Origin: Actinomycetota bacterium
Lineage (GTDB): Bacteria > Actinomycetota > CADDZG01 > WHSQ01
Length of the DNA stretch: 5,738 bases
Direction: 5' to 3'
Assembly: GCA_013695055.1 (NCBI GenBank)
Contig: JACDBF010000129.1
Coordinates: 1 to 5,738, forward strand
Numbering within the stretch: position 1 is the first letter of the stretch; each line of letters opens with the position of its first letter. A program made the position numbers and the translations under genes. The notes below the pieces were generated by a model. That model was not told the origin of the DNA and made no database searches. It worked only from the letters and a program-made list of their open reading frames with translations. Shown piece by piece: positions 1 to 5,738 of the stretch.

Positions 1-2452
1 GCTGTTCGATCGCCGCGACGGCCTCCTCGAGAGACTCGGCGTCGAGGCTTCCGAAGCCTTCGTCGAGAAAGAGACTATCGAGGCGGTTGCGCTCGGAGAC
101 GGCGAGCAGCTGGATCTGCTCGGACAGGGCAAGCGACAACGCAAGAGATGCGAGAAAAGTCTCTCCGCCCGACAGAGTCTTGACGTTGCGGCGCTCGTCC
201 CCGTTCCACGCGTCGACGATAAAGAACCTGTCTTCCTCATAGACCAAGCGGTACCTCGTGCTCGACAGGTCGACCAGCCGGGCGCTGGCCGCCGATGCGA
301 GCACCCTCAACGCCTCTGTTTGAAGGAAGGAGACGACGTGGTCGCTCCTGAGCTCTCGACCGAGATCCGAATACACGGCCTGCTCTTTGCGATGAGCGAC
401 GACCTCTCTCTCGTATCGCACACGCGCCTCGAGCTGCTCTCGCATGGAGCGCTCAGCCTCTTCGGCTCTCGCTTTTTCGGTGAACGCCCGCCGGCCAGCG
501 GCCTTCGCCGACTCGATCCACTCGTCGAAAGAGGCGCCCTGAATACCGAGGTCCTCAGGGATCGCAGCGCGGGCCTTGTCGACCAGCGCGTCGCGCGCCC
601 TCGTCCGGGCATCGGCAACCTCGGAGAGCTTTGCCATCAGTGCGGCGACGTGTACCCCGGCCCCTGCGCTGACGGCCGCCAGGTTCGGAGCATCGATAGG
701 AAGCGCGCCCGGCAACACATCCGGCACCTCGATGTCGGGAGCTGCGTCCTTGATGCGGGCCAAGGTCGCAGACAGTCGGGCTGCTTCGAGCCTGCCTCGG
801 ATCTGGTCCACCTGCGAGCGAATTGCGCCTTCGGCTTTCTCGCTCCGAGCCAGCGCGTCGCGAGCCTCCTGGCGTAGGTCGACGCGACGATCCACCTCGG
901 CCGCGAGCTTCTTCAACTCGGCGAGCCGCTCGTTCAGGGCCGACTCGTGCCTATCCGGAATGTTGCCGCCGAAGCCGGCGGCGACCAGCTCGACGAGCTC
1001 AGCGACTTTCTCTTTCGTGCGAACCAATTCGTCGGTGCACCGTGCGGCCGACGCGCGCGATGCCTCGACATCCTTGACGGCGACGGCGTGGTCGGTCACG
1101 GCCGAGCTCCTGGCCTCCTGGGCCGCGCGCGCGACTTGGCGGGCCTCATCGAGACCCTTTGCGGCGGCGATGAGCTCTTGGGGATCTATCCCGGGGATGG
1201 ATTTGAGCGGGCGCTCGCACACGGGGCAGGGATCACCGGTCTCCAGGTCCAGCACCAATGAGCCGGCAGCGTCGTGAACGCGCGCGCTCTCGTGCTGTTG
1301 CTCGCGATCGGTGAGCGTTCGCGTCGCGACGAGAGTCGCGTTGTCTGCTTGAGCGAGCGCCACGGCTGCGGCCTCGACATGAGCCGATTTCCGAGACCCT
1401 TCCTCTTTCTCGTGGGCGAGGGAGTCTTCGGCCCGCGAAAGGTCGGCTTGCCGCTCGGTAAGGCGCGCTGCCTGCGCTCGCAAGGCCGCAACCTGATCGA
1501 CCGGGCCCCACGCGGCTTGCGCGTTCTCGAGCCCGGAGCGAGCATCGCCGAACGCCTTCTCGGCGGCCGCGAGATCCCGGCGGACGCGCGCGTGGGCGGC
1601 TGTGGCCCCTCGCTCCTCGGCCGCGAGACACTCGAACGTATTCGACGCCGACTCGAAATCGCGCGCGAGCTCGGCGAGCTCCTGGGAGCACCGCTCCGCG
1701 TCTTGCGTCGCGCTCACCTCGTCCGTCCACCTGCGCAGGAGCTCGCCGAGCTCGTCCTGAATGTCGGAGGCGAGCTTGGCGCGCGCTGAGGTCATGGCCG
1801 AGTACGCAATCGCCACTCTGAGTGCATTCTCATCGACGGTCGCGTAGAGGTCGTCGATGAGCTCCTGCTTGACATCGGCGGACTTGCGGGCATCTGTGGC
1901 GAGATCGTTAGATCTCTGCGCCATCTTCTTGAAGAGCTCGAGGCCGAGGAGCTCGGTAAGTATGTCCCTGCGTTTGGCCGCGTCCCCTGCGAGGAGCTCG
2001 GCGAATTTGCCCTGGGGCAATATGACCGAGCGTGTGAACGCGTCGTAATCCAGTCCGATCAGATCGGAGATGGTTCTGTTGACGGTCCCCACCTTGTCGG
2101 AGTCTGGTCCAAACGTTATCCATTCACCGTGCTGAAGGCGCTCGAGCCTCACCTTCGTGATCGTGCGCCCATCGCGAATCTCGGCGGAGCGCGTCACTCT
2201 GAAGCTGTGACCGCCCACCGAAAAGTCGAGGGTCACGGCCATGCGCGGTTGTCCCTGGCTAATGAGCTGCGAGGTCTGATTGCCCACGCGCTCTACTTCT
2301 CCGTAGAGGGCGTAAGTCATGGCGTCGAGCAAGCTGCTCTTGCCCGACCCGGTCGGCCCCCACAAGACGAAGAGATCAAGCTCCCGAAAATCGATCTCTT
2401 GCTCTTCTCGAAAGGACGTGAATCCCTTCAGTCGCAGCACGATGGGGCGCAT
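1..2452 (-). CDS. sbcC: SbcC/Rad50 exonuclease subunit, SMC-like ATPase (3' end of gene outside window)
   Basis: ATPase subunit of the SbcCD (Mre11-Rad50) complex, which tethers and processes DNA ends and hairpins in the nucleoid. I translated the frame codon by codon: it is open for 817 residues and runs off the window without a stop. The N-terminal lobe has Walker A GPTGSGKSS (residues 32-40) and the Q-loop ILPQGKFAELL (144-154, Gln147). Ala/Glu/Arg-rich coiled coil covers about 178-408 and 413-690, with the zinc-hook apex CPVC at 409-412 (bases 1217-1228). The C-terminal lobe has the signature LSGGE (760-764), Walker B LDSLFLDE (791-798, catalytic Glu798) and D-loop SLD (802-804). The His-switch region and C-terminus lie outside the window; by analogy perhaps 60-90 residues are missing. 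The ATG at 2452 shares one base with the sbcD stop (TAATG). GAGGA lies 12 bases upstream. Nothing looks broken, and all ATPase motifs that should be visible are intact. Confidence 0.96.
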   Translation of the reverse strand, partial: MRPIVLRLKGFTSFREEQEIDFRELDLFVLWGPTGSGKSSLLDAMTYALYGEVERVGNQTSQLISQGQPRMAVTLDFSVGGHSFRVTRSAEIRDGRTITKVRLERLQHGEWITFGPDSDKVGTVNRTISDLIGLDYDAFTRSVILPQGKFAELLAGDAAKRRDILTELLGLELFKKMAQRSNDLATDARKSADVKQELIDDLYATVDENALRVAIAYSAMTSARAKLASDIQDELGELLRRWTDEVSATQDAERCSQELAELARDFESASNTFECLAAEERGATAAHARVRRDLAAAEKAFGDARSGLENAQAAWGPVDQVAALRAQAARLTERQADLSRAEDSLAHEKEEGSRKSAHVEAAAVALAQADNATLVATRTLTDREQQHESARVHDAAGSLVLDLETGDPCPVCERPLKSIPGIDPQELIAAAKGLDEARQVARAAQEARSSAVTDHAVAVKDVEASRASAARCTDELVRTKEKVAELVELVAAGFGGNIPDRHESALNERLAELKKLAAEVDRRVDLRQEARDALARSEKAEGAIRSQVDQIRGRLEAARLSATLARIKDAAPDIEVPDVLPGALPIDAPNLAAVSAGAGVHVAALMAKLSEVADARTRARDALVDKARAAIPEDLGIQGASFDEWIESAKAAGRRAFTEKARAEEAERSMREQLEARVRYEREVVAHRKEQAVYSDLGRELRSDHVVSFLQTEALRVLASAASARLVDLSSTRYRLVYEEDRFFIVDAWNGDERRNVKTLSGGETFLASLALSLALSEQIQLLAVSERNRLDSLFLDEGFGSLDAESLEEAVAAIEQ

Positions 2453-3606
2453 TAACCGGCTATGTCCTCGTAGACGGCGTCGAACGCGCGCGCCAACTCA
2501 TACGGGGGAGCGGACTGGTGGGTGGCTCCGTAGTAAGCGATGAACTGCTCCTTCGGGTCGAGTCCCCGAAGCGACGGCGGTGCTTCTTCTTCGGCTCTTT
2601 CAGGAAGGATCAATCGCACATCGAGCGCATTGGGTAGAGCGCGCCGGATGTCGTCCGCGATTCCCGGCGTAGGGCGATCGATGCTGAGGTTAACGCGCAC
2701 ATAGGAGTTGCCCGCCTCAGCCTTGAGTCGCTCGAGGTCATCGATCGTCCCTGAGACGTCGATCAAAGCCCTGCCGGCGTCGATCGCGAGCTCGCTGACC
2801 TTCGGAGGTTTTCCGGCGCGCGCTTCCACCAGGGCAACGGACTTGTCTTGCCCCCGCTCCCCGAAGTCGAGCTGCAAGAGCGAGCCGCTGTAGCGAGCCT
2901 CGGCTCCCGTGCCCAGGACCCTTTGGGGTCTGTGAATGTGGCCGAGCGCGATGTAAGAAGCGGTCGACGGCAGGCGACTGGGCGAGACCGCGTAATCGCT
3001 TCCCAGGGTGACCTCGCGTTCGCTGCCGCCTGGTTGGGAGCCCGAGACGAACATGTGAGCCATGAGGATGTTGACGGCGTTCGGTCTGAAGGCGTCTTCG
3101 TAGGCCTTCATCATGGCGCCCATCCCGGCGTCGAAATCGATGAACCCGGCGGCTATGTCTTCGAAGACCCCGGCGGCATCCGAGAAGCGGCGCGGCGGGA
3201 TGAACGGAACGCACGCTATCAACCCTCGTTCTCGTCCGTCTCTGGAAGAGATCTCAACCACTCCGCCTTTCGCCGGATGTAGCACCTTGGGGACCGCGGT
3301 CGTTTGAATTCTTGCGAGCAAGGGAGCGAGAGCGGCCAGCCGCCCGGGAGAATCGTGGTTGCCGGGAATGGCGATCACCGGGATCCTTTTCTCGCTGAGC
3401 TTGATCAGCGTCTCGAAGATCAGGCTATCGGCTTCCGTGGAAACCGAGCGCTGATCGTGGATGTCCCCGGCGAGCAAGAGCGCGTCCACCGATTCCTCGA
3501 CGGCCGCGTCGACCACTGCGGCCAGCGCGGCTGCAAACTCCTCGGCGCGCGAGCGACCGCGAATGGTCCGCCCGACATGCCAGTCGGCCGTATGGAGAAA
3601 CCGCAT
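2452..3606 (-). CDS. sbcD: SbcD/Mre11 metallophosphoesterase nuclease subunit
   Basis: Nuclease subunit of SbcCD: a Mn-dependent exo/endonuclease that cuts at DNA ends and hairpins under control of SbcC ATP hydrolysis. The protein is 384 residues, normal for bacterial SbcD. All phosphoesterase motifs are present: ADWHVG (Asp8, His10), AGDIHD (Asp48), GNHD (82-85), MAH (182-184) and GHIH (222-225), giving the expected two-metal ligand set. Residues from about 270 form the capping domain, and the Pro- and acid-rich tail (about 340-384) probably includes the SbcC-binding segment. The start is set at MRFLHTADWH because this places the first motif where SbcD proteins normally have it. The same frame stays open far upstream, but only as a shadow of herA. 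The ATG overlaps the herA stop by one base (TGATG). The upstream AAAGG is weak and 14 bases away, so translation probably depends on coupling to herA. The TAA stop shares a base with the sbcC start. Confidence 0.97.
   Translation of the reverse strand: MRFLHTADWHVGRTIRGRSRAEEFAAALAAVVDAAVEESVDALLLAGDIHDQRSVSTEADSLIFETLIKLSEKRIPVIAIPGNHDSPGRLAALAPLLARIQTTAVPKVLHPAKGGVVEISSRDGRERGLIACVPFIPPRRFSDAAGVFEDIAAGFIDFDAGMGAMMKAYEDAFRPNAVNILMAHMFVSGSQPGGSEREVTLGSDYAVSPSRLPSTASYIALGHIHRPQRVLGTGAEARYSGSLLQLDFGERGQDKSVALVEARAGKPPKVSELAIDAGRALIDVSGTIDDLERLKAEAGNSYVRVNLSIDRPTPGIADDIRRALPNALDVRLILPERAEEEAPPSLRGLDPKEQFIAYYGATHQSAPPYELARAFDAVYEDIAG
2465..2469 (-). promoter_or_regulatory. Probable ribosome binding site of sbcC
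   Basis: On the minus strand, GAGGA lies 12 bases before the sbcC ATG, inside the final codons of sbcD. The spacing is longer than ideal, so it probably acts together with the TAATG stop-start overlap (translational coupling). Confidence 0.45.
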
Positions 3607-5315
3607 CAGTCCGTGATGAACCTTTCGAAGGCCTTTTCCTCGTTGTCCTCCGACGGGACCTCTTCCTCGCGCGTTGCCCATGAGGGAAACGGAAAACGGA
3701 TCTGCATGGGGATGGGCACGTGAGGTTGCTGGAGGATCATCGATCCGGGCTTCAGTATGGCGGCGCGCGCGCGTGTCACCGCGGGCATGAATCCATACTC
3801 GGAGCGTTCGGCTTCGGCGGTGTCGAGTCGGCCGACTACTCTGAAGGCCGAGTTGGCGATAACGCGCCGCTCGACTTCGCTGGCCGTCTGCTCCGCGCCT
3901 ATGAGGATCATGCCCAGTGATCGCCCTCGCTCGGCGACGTCCAGAAGCACTTCCTTGATCGGGCTCCATCCGTCTCTGGGAGCGTAGCGATTGAGCTCGT
4001 CGAGCACCAAGAAGGTGAGCGGAAGACGCTGACCCTGCCGTTCCTTGTGCTCGAAGAGCTTCTTGATGACCACGCCGGTAACGAAACGCTTGGCGCGGTC
4101 GTGAAGATTGTGAATGTCGATGACGGTCACCTGGGCGGCGTTCCAATCGATCCTGTGCGCGCCCGGATTCTCGGCCCGGCGCCCCCAGATCAGATGTCCG
4201 ACGCGAAAGCGCGCCGATTCGAGCCGCCGCTGGAACGCGGCGATGGTTCCCTCAGCCATCCGCCCTCGCCACGGCGATCCCTCGTTGTCGAGCTCGGCGA
4301 TGATGAACTCGACGAGCTGGTCGAAGTCACCGATGAGCTGTCCGTCAATGGTCACGGTTGCGTCGTGCTCGGGATCGTCTTGGGCCTCTCGATCGAGGAA
4401 AGACTCGACGCGCGCCACGAGGTCGGCGATCTGCGATCGTTCATTCTCGGCTTCGGCGAAAAGGAATTTGAGATAGCCCTCGCGAATGAATTCCTTGATC
4501 GTCCAGTAGTAGGCCCGCACGCCCTTCTTTCGGCCCCCGGTGTCCGGTATCGCGTGGTCGCCGGCCCCCGCCGCCACCGGAGCCCACAGCCCCACCGATT
4601 CGAACGGCCCGGCCGGCAAGCCGAGCCGGTCGTACTCGGCCCGTGACTTCTCGTCGTCGATGAGCCTGGCGTTGGGCTTGTCGAGATGAAGCAGGTCTTC
4701 ACCTTTGACGTTGAAGACGATCGCCTTGGTGTTCGTCCGGTAGGAGCCGAGCACCTCGGAGTGAAAGAGCGAATAGAGAAGGAATAACGCGTAGGTGGTT
4801 TTCGTCGCGACCCCCGAGATGCCGGAGATGTTGATGTGCGCGCCGCGCGACCCGTCGAGGAAGTCGAGATCCAAGAAGAAGGGTTCGCCATCGCGCGACA
4901 AGCCTCCCGCGAGCCGCCGGTCGATCTGATCGAGATAAAGGGCCTCGTCACGGTCCTTACCTCGGGCCCGCAATGCGGGCTGGCCGGGAAGAGGGGGCAC
5001 GAAGATCTCGGGCTCGAAGCGCGTCGCCACGACCCTTGCGGCCTGCGCGATTCCCGCGGGCAAGACCCCCTTGTCGACGAGGAAGACGTCGGAGTCAAGG
5101 GTCAGGCCTTCGTGACGGGCCCTCACCTCTTGGACGAGGCCGGAGATCCGCACCGCGCCCCTGCCGGGGACGCCCGTTTCGACCAGCACCGAGTCATCCA
5201 ACTGTAGATAAGAGCCCTCGGCGACGCCGACCCAAAAGGCGAGCGGGGTCGAATCCTCGGTGCCGAGCACGATTCCCACCGGCTCGGAGATCTCGGGGAC
5301 CAGGAAGTCATCCAT
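3606..5315 (-). CDS. herA: HerA-like hexameric DNA translocase ATPase (HAS-barrel plus FtsK/HerA ATPase), variant P-loop
   Basis: HerA-family ring ATPase, 569 residues, expected to form a hexamer that pumps duplex DNA into NurA during end resection. The first ~100 residues are beta-rich and fit a HAS-barrel (for example GIVLGTEDSTPLAFWVGV). The ATPase core follows: P-loop-like SGISGVATKTT (164-174, Lys172), a strand ending in FNVKGED (201-207) that matches the family's D-x-x-GE position, a helical insert (about 225-385), Walker B FLVLDELNRYAP (435-446, Asp439-Glu440), and ERGRSLG (462-468) followed by IGAEQTASEVE (472-482), typical of HerA sensor and arginine-finger strands. The P-loop is odd: canonical family members read GTTGSGKS, while here Thr precedes the Lys. 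The tail is acidic. Start: I prefer the ATG at 5315, which has GAGG nine bases upstream and an 8-base overlap with nurA. A TTG at 5333 would add six residues but has no visible ribosome site. Naming as HerA rests on domain order and neighbours; it could belong to a bacterial subfamily with altered ATP use. Confidence 0.88.
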   Translation of the reverse strand: MDDFLVPEISEPVGIVLGTEDSTPLAFWVGVAEGSYLQLDDSVLVETGVPGRGAVRISGLVQEVRARHEGLTLDSDVFLVDKGVLPAGIAQAARVVATRFEPEIFVPPLPGQPALRARGKDRDEALYLDQIDRRLAGGLSRDGEPFFLDLDFLDGSRGAHINISGISGVATKTTYALFLLYSLFHSEVLGSYRTNTKAIVFNVKGEDLLHLDKPNARLIDDEKSRAEYDRLGLPAGPFESVGLWAPVAAGAGDHAIPDTGGRKKGVRAYYWTIKEFIREGYLKFLFAEAENERSQIADLVARVESFLDREAQDDPEHDATVTIDGQLIGDFDQLVEFIIAELDNEGSPWRGRMAEGTIAAFQRRLESARFRVGHLIWGRRAENPGAHRIDWNAAQVTVIDIHNLHDRAKRFVTGVVIKKLFEHKERQGQRLPLTFLVLDELNRYAPRDGWSPIKEVLLDVAERGRSLGMILIGAEQTASEVERRVIANSAFRVVGRLDTAEAERSEYGFMPAVTRARAAILKPGSMILQQPHVPIPMQIRFPFPSWATREEEVPSEDNEEKAFERFITD

Positions 5316-5738
5316 TGGCGGCCGCCTCGACAAGATGAGTCTGTAGCGCCCGCCCTATGAGCGCCGAGCTTCCCAGACGATGCTTGAGCCGCGCCTCGAG
5401 CGCGCCCACGGGGGTGAGGTTCTGAGGCGCGCGGGGATCGATGCCTACCCGCCCGGCGAAGCCCGGCAGATGACACGCGACGCGGTCGGCGATCCGAAGG
5501 GCCTCCTCGAGCCCCAGAGACATGCGCACCTCGCAGCGGACCAACCCCGCCAGCTCGTGCCACGACGGGTCCTGGGGAACGAGCCGCAGGTACCAGGCGT
5601 AGCGGTCGACCACGTTGTTGCCTATGGCGAACAGAGGCGTGCGCTGTCCGGGCCTCAGCCGGGGGAGCAAGGCGGAATGTGGTTCTTCCAGATATGCCTT
5701 GACCATTCGCTTCACCACTCCCACCACCGGCAATCCCT
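5308..5738 (-). CDS. nurA: NurA-family 5'-3' nuclease, C-terminal part (start outside window)
   Basis: Visible are 142 C-terminal residues; the frame is open at the window edge, so the start and the Asp/Glu catalytic residues of the N-terminal nuclease core are not seen. NurA is a Mn-dependent RNase H-fold nuclease that works as a dimer on the HerA ring to resect 5' strands. Supporting patterns: a VVGVVKR segment at the window edge, resembling the family's conserved strand-plus-lysine segment, LVRCEVR (resembling the lvRvEvP strand of NurA), and the C-terminal DPRAPQNLTPVGALEARL (5439 to 5386), which resembles the end of bacterial NurA-like proteins. A TTG codon at 5733 is not a credible start because it lies inside this conserved region. 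The gene ends in TGA at 5308, overlapping herA by 8 bases. Position immediately before herA is a large part of the argument; sequence alone would give only moderate support. Confidence 0.74.
   Translation of the reverse strand, partial: GLPVVGVVKRMVKAYLEEPHSALLPRLRPGQRTPLFAIGNNVVDRYAWYLRLVPQDPSWHELAGLVRCEVRMSLGLEEALRIADRVACHLPGFAGRVGIDPRAPQNLTPVGALEARLKHRLGSSALIGRALQTHLVEAAANG
5325..5328 (-). promoter_or_regulatory. Ribosome binding site deciding the herA start
   Basis: On the minus strand, GAGG ends nine bases before the ATG at 5315, inside the last codons of nurA. No comparable purine run precedes the upstream TTG at 5333. This favours the ATG as the herA start. It also implies that herA is translated by ribosomes arriving from or re-initiating at the nurA end. 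Confidence 0.6.

Noticed and set aside
1233..1730. Minus-strand open frames (1233-1730 and 1186-1545) in other frames than sbcC
   Set aside because: These are Arg/Gly-rich shadows of the SbcC coding frame with no domain content.
1670..1760. Recurring GAGCTC and CGAGCTCG-type palindromes in the sbcC region
   Set aside because: They follow from Glu-Leu pairs written as GAG CTC in the coiled coil, with no regular spacing or flanking repeat, so they are codon use and not operators or repeats.
576..1789. Plus-strand open frames of 233 and 171 codons (576-1277 and 1274-1789)
   Set aside because: They are antisense to the sbcC coiled-coil region, have low-complexity Ser/Ala/Arg-rich composition, and show no domain. 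The minus-strand SbcC frame is continuous through the same bases.
3607..4146. N-terminal extension of SbcD in the same frame, from a TTG at 4146
   Set aside because: The extension is Arg/Ser-rich, overlaps herA in another frame, and has no domain. The ATG at 3606 places the DxH motif at residue 8 as in known SbcD proteins.
4047..4646. 199-codon open frame on the plus strand
   Set aside because: It lies wholly opposite herA, whose motifs are clear. The frame has no recognisable domain and is the antisense reading expected in GC-rich coding DNA.
5316..5333. TTG at 5333 as the herA start
   Set aside because: It has no ribosome site upstream and adds only SRRPP-like residues encoded within the nurA 3' end. 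The ATG at 5315 has GAGG at nine bases.
1..5738. Possibility that this is an antiphage HerA defence module
   Set aside because: Defence HerA proteins are usually paired with Sir2, DUF4297 or other effectors next to mobile genes. Here the partners are SbcC, SbcD and NurA, with no integrase, transposase or composition shift, so DNA repair is the simpler reading.

Overview
The window is a densely coding, GC-rich stretch of what looks like a bacterial chromosome. All supported genes lie on the minus strand, so they are transcribed from high to low coordinates. Codon third positions strongly favour G/C, and this also opens long meaningless frames on the opposite strand. The lineage cannot be fixed from the sequence alone. 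SbcC wording such as ILPQGKFAELLAGD and the HerA and NurA variants are bacterial in style; an actinobacterial or similar GC-rich phylum is a guess, not a result.

In transcription order there are four genes: (1) the 3' end of a NurA-family nuclease (5738 to 5308, upstream part outside the window); (2) a HerA/FtsK-like hexameric ATPase (5315 to 3606); (3) a complete SbcD/Mre11 nuclease (3606 to 2452); (4) SbcC/Rad50, from its start codon to just past Walker B (2452 to 1), with the last part outside the window. The SbcC frame was translated codon by codon and is open across all 817 visible residues. The genes overlap by 8, 1 and 1 bases. There is no intergenic DNA, no internal promoter or terminator that I can see, and no gene-free stretch.

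Together this is a NurA-HerA-Mre11-Rad50 DNA-end resection cassette. In thermophilic archaea this four-gene set is a well-known operon: Mre11-Rad50 recognises and nicks broken ends, and the HerA motor with NurA resects the 5' strand to give a 3' overhang for recombinase loading. In bacteria SbcCD usually stands without HerA-NurA, so finding the whole set as one overlapping unit is the main point of interest. The second is the HerA P-loop, which keeps the lysine but not the flanking glycines of a canonical Walker A. No RNA genes, mobile elements, CRISPR arrays or notable repeats were seen.
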